The notes beneath the pieces are model-generated. The model did not search any database, was not told the DNA's origin, and saw only the letters and a program-made list of their open reading frames with translations. Positions 1 to 6,998 of a DNA stretch of 24,276 bases are shown here, in pieces. The DNA lies in the NCBI GenBank assembly GCA_900542125.1, contig UQMO01000033.1, forward strand, positions 1 to 24,276. The letters run 5' to 3'. Numbering within the stretch: position 1 is the first letter of the stretch; every line of letters begins with the position of its first letter. The DNA comes from an uncultured Collinsella sp. (GTDB lineage: Bacteria > Actinomycetota > Coriobacteriia > Coriobacteriales > Coriobacteriaceae). Both the position numbers and the translations under genes were made by a program.

Positions 1-48
1 TCTACACCTAAGCCTTCGTCGGCAGCGTCAGATGTGTATAAGAGACAG
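1..48 (+). other. Untrimmed Nextera adapter with i5 index (artefact)
   Basis: Positions 1-7 (tctacac) match the end of the Illumina P5 oligo. Positions 8-15 (ctaagcct) match a standard Nextera i5 index. Positions 16-48 match the Nextera read-1 adapter, ending in a perfect 19-bp Tn5 mosaic end at 30-48. This is library sequence carried into the assembly, not genome. Any reading frame that includes it is spurious. Confidence 0.98.
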
Positions 49-106
49 CCCCCACAATCCCGCGAGTCGCTTGATTTGGTTTACGGCCCTCAGTTTTCGG
101 CATCTG

Positions 107-1093
107 TTACTCGTCGTCTCCGTCGTTGGGGTCGCCCTTGAGGGTGTTGATGTCCAGGTACTGGTTGTCGTCCTCTTTTTGCTGCGTTGCCGATTCGGAC
201 GCGGTGGGGCCGCGGAACAGCTGGAATCCCTCAAACGCAATGGCGCCGAGCAGGGCAATGACAATGGCGATAAAGGCAACCTTGACTGCCTGCGGAAATT
301 CCGAGAAACGCAGCGCCTTTTCCTCGGCGTAATAATCGGCGAAGCGCTCTTCGCCCGTGCTTTTGGTGTACGCCGGTGCGGACGCGGCCTCCGGGTCATA
401 TTCCGGTGCACGCGTGGCAGCGTACGGATCGTTGAGATAATCGCTCGGTGCGGTGCCATAATCCTCGGTCTCGATGCGACTGGTGCCAGCATAGCCATCG
501 GAATAATCGGAATATGCCGCACCGCCCTCATAGTCCGCGGCGCTCGTGTTGGCGGCAAAAAGCGGATTAACTGGAACGTCGAGCGCCGGCATGCCGGTAG
601 AGGTCTCATCCAGATCGGCTGCAGCCCAGGAATCGTAGGCAACCTGATGGGCAACGGGCTCATCGAGCCTTGCGACCGGAGGCTTGCGTGCCGCAGGAAC
701 AGGCAACTGCTGGGCGCTGTACATAACGGTGCTGTCGGCCGATTTGCCCTGCGTCGCTGCAGCGAGAAATGCCGCCGTCTCGGACGGGTCGCTTGCGGGG
801 CGGGGAGCGGGCGTGGACGCCGAAGTGGGTGCGGGCGTAGGCGCGGGCGTCGAAACAGGCGACTGCGCAGGAGTCGGCGCAGATGCGGGCTTAGGCGCAA
901 GTGTGGGATCGGGGCTTGACGGGCGATCCCCGCCGCCCATGAGTTCGTCGGCGGTCCACGGGCGATCATCCATCACGTCGTCAAGGCTTAGCGAAAACAG
1001 GTCGTCTTCACCCTCATCGAACATGCGGTGCACATGTCCACCAATTGCCGGAATCAATCCGCGACCGGTGCATGATGCCTTGCTCAACGCCAT
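107..1093 (-). CDS. Hypothetical Pro/Ala/Thr-rich protein with C-terminal membrane segment
   Basis: I do not recognise this 328-residue protein. The start at 1093 (MALSKASC) is preceded by an AAAGGA ribosome site and an upstream TATAAT, so a longer in-frame start at 1189 was not used. The N-terminus (about 1-60) is short and acidic. Residues about 65-110 form a low-complexity linker of alternating Pro, Ala, Thr and Ser. The middle is rich in Tyr, Asp, Ala and Gly. A hydrophobic stretch at about 270-292 (core AFIAIVIALLGAIAF) looks like one transmembrane helix, followed by a short acidic tail of about 33 residues. There is no N-terminal signal peptide. The layout suggests a tail-anchored or single-pass protein with a long disordered cytoplasmic part. 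The function is unknown. It lies downstream of the YheO-like regulator on the same strand, but with its own promoter-like site. Confidence 0.7.
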   Translation of the reverse strand: MALSKASCTGRGLIPAIGGHVHRMFDEGEDDLFSLSLDDVMDDRPWTADELMGGGDRPSSPDPTLAPKPASAPTPAQSPVSTPAPTPAPTSASTPAPRPASDPSETAAFLAAATQGKSADSTVMYSAQQLPVPAARKPPVARLDEPVAHQVAYDSWAAADLDETSTGMPALDVPVNPLFAANTSAADYEGGAAYSDYSDGYAGTSRIETEDYGTAPSDYLNDPYAATRAPEYDPEAASAPAYTKSTGEERFADYYAEEKALRFSEFPQAVKVAFIAIVIALLGAIAFEGFQLFRGPTASESATQQKEDDNQYLDINTLKGDPNDGDDE

Positions 1094-1127
1094 TCTGTTC
1101 CATCCTTTCGAAATACTAATGACATCG

Positions 1128-1133
1128 ATTATA
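1128..1133 (-). promoter_or_regulatory. Predicted -10 element (TATAAT) for the membrane-anchored hypothetical gene
   Basis: On the minus strand a perfect TATAAT lies about 35 bases before the ATG at 1093. No convincing -35 hexamer is seen at 16-19 bases spacing, so the call rests on the -10 match and its position. Confidence 0.4.
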
Positions 1134-1216
1134 TGGAACTTCCCAAGCGGCCCGGTCTTGGATTCGTGCTTTCCAGAACTCGCACCCAAAAGGGGAGGGG
1201 CAATCCAGGCGAGTGC

Positions 1217-1870
1217 CTACTTGTCGCCGGCCGCCGCCTTGGCCTCATTGAGGTAGCTATAGAAGCTGTACTTGGAGATGCCAAAGAACTCGCAGGCGCG
1301 CTCGCTCGACTTGGAAATGAGGAAGGCGCCGCGACGGTCGAGGTAGCCAATGGCACGAATGCGCTCGTCTTTGGTCATGAGTGCCGCGGGCTTGCCCACA
1401 AACTGCTCGCACTCGTGCAGCAGGTCCTCGAGCAGGTCGCCGATGTTCTTGGTAATGGGCTCGGGCTCGGTATAGCCCGTGCCGCCGGTGCCGGTAAAGG
1501 CGTCGAGCGAACGCTCAAAAGCCTTCATAAGCGTAATGTCAAAGTTGATGCCCAAAATGCCGACGGGCTTGCCTTCGTCGTTGCGGATAAAGATGGTCGA
1601 GGACTTGAGCAGCTTGCCATCGGTGGTTTTAGTGAGGTACGGCTCGCGGTCGTGTACGTCGGTGCTGCCCTCGTGCATGGACTCAAACACAATATGGCTG
1701 GGGCCGTCACCCAGTTTGCGCCCGCTGACGTGGCCGTTTTCGATCACTACGATGGAGTGGTCCACGTCCTCGGTCTCCAGATCGTGGACGACGACTTCGC
1801 AGTTGGGGCCAAATTGGAGCGCCAGGCCGTGTGCGAGGCGCTTGTAAAACTCAATCTGTGCGGGGGTCAT
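1217..1870 (-). CDS. YheO-like PAS / helix-turn-helix transcriptional regulator
   Basis: This 217-residue protein has the two-part layout of the YheO/DauR group. Residues about 1-125 form a YheO-like PAS domain, with VVVHDLE near 26-32 and GILGINFD near 110-117. Residues about 145-215 form a C-terminal helix-turn-helix, with TKDERIRAIGYLDRRGAF followed by FGISKYSFYSYLNEA. DauR of this family responds to D-arginine metabolism; the ligand here is unknown. The ATG at 1870 follows AGGAAGG. An in-frame extension to 1945 lacks family resemblance. The gene is divergent from ygeX across a 277-base region with two similar inverted repeats, so local control of the ygeX operon is inferred. The E. coli locus instead has a sigma-54-type activator gene (ygeV), so the regulator class differs. 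Confidence 0.88.
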   Translation of the reverse strand: MTPAQIEFYKRLAHGLALQFGPNCEVVVHDLETEDVDHSIVVIENGHVSGRKLGDGPSHIVFESMHEGSTDVHDREPYLTKTTDGKLLKSSTIFIRNDEGKPVGILGINFDITLMKAFERSLDAFTGTGGTGYTEPEPITKNIGDLLEDLLHECEQFVGKPAALMTKDERIRAIGYLDRRGAFLISKSSERACEFFGISKYSFYSYLNEAKAAAGDK

Positions 1871-1989
1871 GGGTGCCTTCCTAAAAATTAGTTTGGGCAC
1901 ACTTTGCCATAAACCACATCTGTTCGCAAACAAATCCATCAACAAGGCAATTCATGACCGTTCGGCGGCGAAAAAGTACCGATTACGGC

Positions 1990-2007
1990 AACAAACAATT
2001 TGTTAGG
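1990..2007. promoter_or_regulatory. Operator-like inverted repeat 1 upstream of ygeX
   Basis: The sequence AACAAACAATTTGTTAGG contains a perfect AACAAA-3-TTTGTT inverted repeat. It matches the site at 2041-2058 in 15 of 18 positions. It lies in the regulator/ygeX divergent region, so it may bind the YheO-like protein. No binding evidence can be read from sequence. Confidence 0.5.
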
Positions 2008-2040
2008 TTTGCCAATCAAAAAGTGTGATAGAACAGTGCT

Positions 2041-2058
2041 AACAAACTTTTTGTTTGG
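2041..2058. promoter_or_regulatory. Operator-like inverted repeat 2 upstream of ygeX
   Basis: The sequence AACAAACTTTTTGTTTGG contains a CAAAC-5-GTTTG inverted repeat. It has the same outline as repeat 1, with starts 51 bases apart (close to five helical turns). The ygeX promoter probably lies between or beside the two, but no -35/-10 pair with good spacing could be fixed. Confidence 0.5.
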
Positions 2059-2147
2059 CATCCACATAAAAGTTCAGTCGCATGAATGGGAATGGGCTGA
2101 AACGCGTATGCGGGGGCCGGCAAGAGAGGACTTAAGGAGTTCACCGT

Positions 2148-3362
2148 ATGGCCGATAAGATCCAGTGGGCGGGCAACACGATGCCCAAGAGCGATGACAA
2201 GCACTTGGGAATCATGAGCCTCGACCACGTGAAGAAGGCCCGCGCCTTCCACCAGTCGTTCCCTCAATATACCGTCACCCCGCTTGCCCGCCTGGACGGT
2301 CAGGCTGCGCGCTTGGGTCTGTCCAACCTGTGCGTTAAGGACGAGAGCTATCGCTTTGGCCTCAACGCCTTTAAGGTTCTGGGCGGATCGTTTGCCATGG
2401 CCAACTACATTGCCGACGAGACCGGCAAGGACGTTGCCGAGTGCACCTTCGATTACCTGACCTCCGATCAGCTTGCCAAGGACTTTGGCCAGGCCACCTT
2501 CTTTACCGCTACCGACGGCAATCATGGCCGCGGCGTGGCATGGGCTGCCAACAAGCTGGGCCAGAAGGCCGTCGTTCACATGCCCAAGGGTTCCACCAAG
2601 CCCCGCTTCGATAACATCGCCGCCGAGGGCGCAACGGTGACCATCGAAGAGGTCAACTACGACGAGTGCGTGCGCATGGCCGCCGCCGAGGCCGACGCCT
2701 GCGAGCGCGGCGTCATCGTTCAGGACACCGCCTGGGAGGGCTACGAGAAGATCCCGTCTTGGATCATGGAGGGCTACGGCACCATGGCTTCCGAGGCTGC
2801 CGAGCAGCTGCGCGAGATGGCCATCAACCGCCCGACGCACGTGTTTGTCCAGGCTGGCGTGGGTTCGCTCGCCGGCGCCGTGGTGGGCTACTTCACCAAC
2901 CTGTATCCCGATAACCCGCCCACCTTCGTCGTGGTCGAGTGCGCTCCGGCCGCCTGCCTGTACAAGGGCGCTGCCGCCGGCGACGGCGATCCGCGTATCG
3001 TGGACGGTGACATGCCCTCCATCATGGCCGGTCTGTGCTGCGGCGAGCCCAACATCCTGGGCTGGGATATCCTGCGCAACCATGCCACCGCCTTCGTGTC
3101 CTGCCCCGACTGGGTCACCGCTCGCGGCATGCGCACCCTGGGCGCCCCCGAGAAGGGCGACCCGCGCGTCATCTCCGGCGAGTCCGGCGCTGTGACCACC
3201 GGCCTGGTCGAGACCCTCATGCTCGATCCTGAGTACGCCGAGCTCAAAGAGCTCATCGGCCTGGATAAGACGAGCTCCGTGCTCTGCTTCTCCACGGAAG
3301 GTGACACCGATCCGGATCAGTACCGTCGCATCGTCTGGGAAGGCGAATACCCCACTTGCTAA
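2148..3362 (+). CDS. ygeX: 2,3-diaminopropionate ammonia-lyase
   Basis: This 404-residue protein is a fold-type II PLP enzyme. It closely resembles E. coli YgeX (DpaL), which converts 2,3-diaminopropionate to pyruvate and two ammonia. The PLP lysine lies in YRFGLNAFKVLGG (Lys76). The second catalytic acid is the Asp of ATDGNHGRG (Asp123), equivalent to Lys77 and Asp120 in E. coli. Family blocks QDTAWEGYEKIPSWIMEGY, QAGVGSLAG, SGESGAV and STEGDTD are all intact. The length is normal. The ATG follows AAGGAG with nine bases spacing. It is the first gene of a ygeX-ygeY-ygeW run divergent from the YheO-like regulator. In this context it probably delivers pyruvate and ammonia from a purine-derived diaminopropionate intermediate. 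The family call is firm; the pathway role is inferred. Confidence 0.95.
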   Translation: MADKIQWAGNTMPKSDDKHLGIMSLDHVKKARAFHQSFPQYTVTPLARLDGQAARLGLSNLCVKDESYRFGLNAFKVLGGSFAMANYIADETGKDVAECTFDYLTSDQLAKDFGQATFFTATDGNHGRGVAWAANKLGQKAVVHMPKGSTKPRFDNIAAEGATVTIEEVNYDECVRMAAAEADACERGVIVQDTAWEGYEKIPSWIMEGYGTMASEAAEQLREMAINRPTHVFVQAGVGSLAGAVVGYFTNLYPDNPPTFVVVECAPAACLYKGAAAGDGDPRIVDGDMPSIMAGLCCGEPNILGWDILRNHATAFVSCPDWVTARGMRTLGAPEKGDPRVISGESGAVTTGLVETLMLDPEYAELKELIGLDKTSSVLCFSTEGDTDPDQYRRIVWEGEYPTC

Positions 3363-3369
3363 TCGTTGG

Positions 3370-3396
3370 GGCGGAGTAAATAGGTATCGCTCCGCC
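3370..3396 (+). other. Intercistronic hairpin between ygeX and ygeY
   Basis: GGCGGAG (3370-3376) pairs with CTCCGCC (3390-3396) around a 13-base loop. No U-run follows, so it is more likely an RNA stability or processing element than a terminator. Confidence 0.45.
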
Positions 3397-3436
3397 ACCT
3401 CACAGGTAGATTCCTTAGTTTGAAAGGTTATGAACA

Positions 3437-4822
3437 ATGGCTAAAGAACTCGATTTCGACGCTATCAAGGCTGCTGCTGAGTCCCATCGTGCTGATATGA
3501 CTCGCTTCCTGCGCGCCATGATCTCTCACCCCTCTGAGTCCTGCGAGGAGGGTGAGGTCGTCGCTTGCATTAAGGCCGAGATGGAGAGCCTTGGCTATGA
3601 CGAGGTCAAGGTCGACGGCCTGGGTAACGTCATGGGCTTTATGGGCGAGGGCGACAAGATCATCGCCATCGACTCCCATATCGACACCGTCGGCATCGGC
3701 AACATCGAGAACTGGGACGCCGATCCCTATGAGGGCTACGAGACCGACGAGATCATCTACGGCCGCGGCGGCTCCGACCAGGAGGGCGGCATGGCTTCTG
3801 CTACCTACGCTGCCAAGATGATGAAGGACATGGGCCTCATCCCCGAGGGCTACAAGATCATGGTCGTCGGCACCGTCCAGGAAGAGGACTGCGACGGCAT
3901 GTGCTGGCAGTACATCTACAACAAGGACGGCATTAAGCCCGAGTTCGTCATTTCCACCGAGCCCACCGACGGCGGCATCTACCGCGGTCACCGCGGCCGC
4001 ATGGAGATCCGCGTCGACGTTCACGGCACCTCCTGCCACGGCTCCGCTCCCGACCGCGGCGACAACGCCATTTACAAGATGGCCGACATCATCGCCGACG
4101 TCCGCGCCCTCAACAACAACGGCTGCGACGAGTCGACCGACATCAAGGGTCTCGTCAAGATGCTCGACCCCAAGTACAACCCCGAGCACTTCGAGGATGC
4201 CCGCTTCCTGGGCCGCGGCACCTGCACCGTCAGCCAGATCTTCTACACCAGCCCCAGCCGTTGCGCTGTCGCTGACTCCTGCGCCATCTCCATCGACCGT
4301 CGTATGACCGCCGGTGAGACCTGGGAGTCCTGCCTGGACGAGATCCGCAACCTGCCGGCCGCCAAGAAGTACGGCGACGACGTGAAGGTCTCCATGTACA
4401 TGTACGACCGTCCGTCCTGGACCGGCGAGGTCTACGAGACCGAGGCTTACTTCCCCACGTGGATCAACAAGGAGACCGCTCCGCACGTCAAGGCCCTCGT
4501 CGACGCCCACAAGGCCATGTTTGGTGACGAGCGCATCGGCTGCGAGCCCAGCATGGACAAGCGCACCGGTCGCCCGCTGTGCGACAAGTGGACCTTCTCC
4601 ACGAACTGCGTTTCCATCCAGGGCCGCTACGGCATCCCCTGCGTGGGCTTTGGCCCGGGTGCCGAGTCTCAGGCTCATGCTCCCAACGAGGTCACCTACA
4701 AGGACGACCTGGTCACCGCTGCCGCCATGTATGTGGCTGCCCTGAACCTCTACGATCCGAGCCAGGCCGATGGCGACGCCACCGTGTTCCGCGCCGGTCT
4801 GACCAACAACAAGATCGACTAG
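3437..4822 (+). CDS. ygeY: YgeY family M20-type metallohydrolase
   Basis: This 461-residue protein belongs to the M20 peptidase/deacylase superfamily and resembles E. coli YgeY. Two-metal ligands are visible: His81 and Asp83 in IDSHIDTVG, Asp114 in GGSDQEGG, the Glu149-Glu150 pair in VQEEDCDG, Glu175 in STEPTDGG, and His414 near the C-terminus (SQAHAPNE). The dimerisation-domain motif HGTSCHGSAPDRGDNAI lies at about 196-212. The natural substrate of YgeY is not firmly established. Its constant linkage with ygeX and ygeW suggests it hydrolyses an acyl or carbamoyl intermediate that yields diaminopropionate. The start follows GAAAGG. The gene lies 74 bases after ygeX, with a hairpin between them. 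Assignment to the family is strong; the reaction is unknown. Confidence 0.93.
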   Translation: MAKELDFDAIKAAAESHRADMTRFLRAMISHPSESCEEGEVVACIKAEMESLGYDEVKVDGLGNVMGFMGEGDKIIAIDSHIDTVGIGNIENWDADPYEGYETDEIIYGRGGSDQEGGMASATYAAKMMKDMGLIPEGYKIMVVGTVQEEDCDGMCWQYIYNKDGIKPEFVISTEPTDGGIYRGHRGRMEIRVDVHGTSCHGSAPDRGDNAIYKMADIIADVRALNNNGCDESTDIKGLVKMLDPKYNPEHFEDARFLGRGTCTVSQIFYTSPSRCAVADSCAISIDRRMTAGETWESCLDEIRNLPAAKKYGDDVKVSMYMYDRPSWTGEVYETEAYFPTWINKETAPHVKALVDAHKAMFGDERIGCEPSMDKRTGRPLCDKWTFSTNCVSIQGRYGIPCVGFGPGAESQAHAPNEVTYKDDLVTAAAMYVAALNLYDPSQADGDATVFRAGLTNNKID

Positions 4823-4844
4823 TCCCATTCCTCGATTTTGTTGA

Positions 4845-4980
4845 GCCGGGGACAGTTTATGCCCCCGGCGCCTCCTGTTGACTTGGGGCCCGCGGTCGTT
4901 ATCTCCCATGCTTCCTCAACGGTGGCGGGTCCTCGTCATGGTGCTCTGCATGTTCTAGCCACACGCGCATGCCGGAGCAC
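4845..4980 (+). promoter_or_regulatory. Structured leader region ahead of ygeW
   Basis: The 201-base ygeY-ygeW gap contains two good hairpins. GCCGGGG (4845-4851) pairs with CCCCGGC (4863-4869). GTGCTC plus GCATG (4941-4946, 4948-4952) pairs with CATGC plus GAGCAC (4968-4972, 4975-4980). A short outer pairing, GTTGA (4840-4844) with TCAAC (4916-4920), is possible. No U-run follows either hairpin. It may be a cis-regulatory RNA or an intercistronic processing region. I do not recognise a known riboswitch class. Confidence 0.4.
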
Positions 4981-5023
4981 ATCTACTCATTGCGATCGTT
5001 TCATCTTTAGAAAGGACATTTCC

Positions 5024-6226
5024 ATGGACGCTAAGTTTACCGAGCTCGTCGAGCGGCTGAACGGCCTCGATTTTAAGGGTATGTACGGCAGCGATTTCCT
5101 GCACACCTGGGACAAGACCACCGATGAGCTCAAGGCTCTCTACATCGTCGCCGACGCCCTGCGCGAGCTGCGTGAGAACAACGTCTCTCCCAAGATCTTC
5201 GACTCGGGCCTGGCCGTCTCCCTGTTCCGCGACAACTCCACCCGTACGCGCTTCTCCTTCTCTAAGGCCGCCAACCTGCTCGGCCTTGAGCTGCAGGACC
5301 TGGACGAGAAGAAGTCCCAGATCGCCCACGGCGAGACCGTCCGCGAGACCGCTACCATGATCTCCTTCATGGCCGACGTCATCGGCATCCGCGACGACAT
5401 GTACATCGGCAAGGGCGACGCCTACATGGCCGAGGTCTCCGAGTCTGTCCAGCAGGCTTACGAGGACGGCGTCCTGGATCACCGCCCCACGCTCATCTCC
5501 CTGCAGTCCGATTCCGACCACCCCACGCAGTCCTCTGCCGACATGCTCTACCTCATCAACGAGTTTGGCGGCCTTGAGAACCTCAAGGGCAAGAAGGTTG
5601 CCGTCACCTGGGCCTATTCGCCCTCTTACGGCAAGCCGCTGTCCTGCCCGCAGTCGCTGATCAGCCTGCTGCCCCGCTTTGGCATGGACGTCACCCTGGC
5701 CCACCCCGAGGGCTACGACCTCATGCCCGAGGTCGTCGAGCGCGCCAAGGGCTATGCCGCCGAGTCCGGCACCACCTTTAAGCAGGTCAACACCATGGCC
5801 GAAGCCTTCGAGGGCGCCGACATCGTGATCCCCAAGAGCTGGGCTCCGTTTGCCGCCATGGAGAAGCGCACCAACCTGTACGCCGAGGGCGACGACGCCG
5901 GCATCGCAGCGCTCGAGAAGGAGCTGCTCGCCCAGAACGCCACCCATCAGGACTGGTGCTCCACGACCGAGCTCATGGAGAAGACTGCCAACGGCCAAGA
6001 CACCATCTTTATGCACCCGCTGCCCGCCGACATCTCCGGTGTTTCCTGTGAGCACGGCGAGGTTAACGCCGACGTCTTCGACATGCACCGCGTGGGCATG
6101 TACAAGGAGGCCAGCTACAAGCCGTACGCCATCGCTGCCATGATGTTCCTGCAGAAGGTTGCCGATCCCGCCGCTACCCTCAAGGCCCTCGACGAGCGCA
6201 ACACCGCCCGTTGGCTCCAGGCCTAA
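5024..6226 (+). CDS. ygeW: Knotted carbamoyltransferase YgeW
   Basis: This 400-residue protein is an aspartate/ornithine carbamoyltransferase-fold enzyme of the YgeW group. The carbamoyl-phosphate loop NSTRTRFSF holds STRTR at residues 72-76. KKSQIAHGETVRETATM and FMHPLPADISG (the HPLP-type motif) are present. The long insert between the halves is typical of knotted transcarbamylases. The acceptor substrate of YgeW has not been settled. With ygeX, ygeY and hyuA it is expected to act on a ureido or oxamate-like intermediate, perhaps yielding carbamoyl phosphate for ATP. The start at 5024 follows AAAGGA and matches the family N-terminus. An in-frame extension back to 4838 reads through the structured leader and looks non-coding. 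A terminator follows at 6251-6288, closing the ygeX-ygeY-ygeW unit. Confidence 0.93.
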   Translation: MDAKFTELVERLNGLDFKGMYGSDFLHTWDKTTDELKALYIVADALRELRENNVSPKIFDSGLAVSLFRDNSTRTRFSFSKAANLLGLELQDLDEKKSQIAHGETVRETATMISFMADVIGIRDDMYIGKGDAYMAEVSESVQQAYEDGVLDHRPTLISLQSDSDHPTQSSADMLYLINEFGGLENLKGKKVAVTWAYSPSYGKPLSCPQSLISLLPRFGMDVTLAHPEGYDLMPEVVERAKGYAAESGTTFKQVNTMAEAFEGADIVIPKSWAPFAAMEKRTNLYAEGDDAGIAALEKELLAQNATHQDWCSTTELMEKTANGQDTIFMHPLPADISGVSCEHGEVNADVFDMHRVGMYKEASYKPYAIAAMMFLQKVADPAATLKALDERNTARWLQA

Positions 6227-6250
6227 AGCCGGGTTGAGGTAAGCTATGTA

Positions 6251-6288
6251 AAGGGGGCGCTCTGCCAACCGGCGGGGTGCCCTTTTTT
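6251..6288 (+). terminator. Rho-independent terminator after ygeW
   Basis: GGGCGC pairs with GTGCCC (one G-U), with an inner GCC-aacc-GGC stem, directly followed by six T at 6283-6288. It ends the ygeXYW transcript and implies a separate start for the downstream gene. Confidence 0.8.
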
Positions 6289-6375
6289 GCATCGCGGGCG
6301 TGCGGGATAAGCGCTTTCGATGTGGATGCCCGCGGCGCGAGTTATGGGTACGATGGTTTCGGGGGAGGTATCACC

Positions 6376-6990
6376 ATGAGACTTGGATGCGTCATTATGG
6401 CTTCGGGCGAGGGCAAGCGGTTTGGCTCTAACAAGATGCTTGCCGATATCTATGGCGAGCCGCTGATTGCCCGGGCCATCGATTCGGTTCCCCGGGGCTT
6501 TGACGTCGTGGTTTCGACGCGTTGGCCCGAGGTCGCTCAGATTTGCGAGGGCAAGCATTGCCCGTGCGTTCTGCACGATGGCGAGCTGCGCAGCGAAAGC
6601 GTCCGTGCGGGCCTTTCGTGGGGAGTCGAACGCAACTGGAAAGGTTGCCTCTTTTTGCCGGGCGACCAGCCGCTTGTGAGCACGGACTCTTTTGAGGCCA
6701 TGGTTCGCGCGTTTGACGAGCGTGGCCGCAAACATCCGGTGCGCTTGGCGTGCAACGGTGAGCCTTCGAGCCCGGTGCTCTTTCCGGCGGAACTATTCGA
6801 TGCACTCATGCGTCTTGAGGGCAAGGACGGCGGGGGCTCGATTCTCAAGGACCGTACCGACGTGGTGCTGGTCGAGGCGCGTGCCTACGAGCTGTGGGAT
6901 GTCGATACCGCAGAGGGACAGCGACGCATAACGGAGCATATCGCGGCCTGCTCGTATTTTGATCGCGTGGCCAACTGTATTAATCAATAA
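6376..6990 (+). CDS. mocA: MocA/YgfJ-like molybdenum cofactor nucleotidyltransferase
   Basis: This 204-residue GT-A-fold nucleotidyltransferase has the MobA/MocA signature MASGEGKRFGSNKML near residues 8-22. The DQP motif lies in LPGDQPLVS, and a GGGSILKD segment is near the C-terminus. MocA enzymes attach CMP to molybdopterin for xanthine-dehydrogenase-type hydroxylases; YgfJ is the paralogue coded in the E. coli yge/yqe region. The ATG at 6376 follows GGGGAGG. A longer in-frame start at 6277 overlaps the terminator and is rejected. The gene lies eight bases before the hydantoinase gene, so the two are probably co-transcribed. CTP versus GTP specificity cannot be told here, so the symbol is provisional. 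Confidence 0.85.
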   Translation: MRLGCVIMASGEGKRFGSNKMLADIYGEPLIARAIDSVPRGFDVVVSTRWPEVAQICEGKHCPCVLHDGELRSESVRAGLSWGVERNWKGCLFLPGDQPLVSTDSFEAMVRAFDERGRKHPVRLACNGEPSSPVLFPAELFDALMRLEGKDGGGSILKDRTDVVLVEARAYELWDVDTAEGQRRITEHIAACSYFDRVANCINQ

Positions 6991-6998
6991 GGAGCAAC

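Noticed and set aside
2016..3437. Long open frame on the minus strand opposite ygeX (about 470 codons)
   Set aside because: It is the antisense shadow of a clearly conserved gene in GC-rich DNA. The translation is low-complexity Gly/Val/His/Ala with no family resemblance.
3428..4909. Long open minus-strand frame opposite ygeY (about 490 codons)
   Set aside because: Codon bias of ygeY keeps this frame open. The product is Val/Gly/Asp/Ala-rich without motifs, and the plus-strand M20 enzyme explains the sequence.
4838..5023. In-frame N-terminal extension of ygeW by 62 codons
   Set aside because: It runs through strong hairpins, lacks homology to YgeW and has no ribosome site, whereas the ATG at 5024 has AAAGGA and the family N-terminus.
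4955..6292. Long open minus-strand frame opposite ygeW
   Set aside because: It crosses the terminator at 6251-6288 and mirrors a conserved gene; treated as a shadow.
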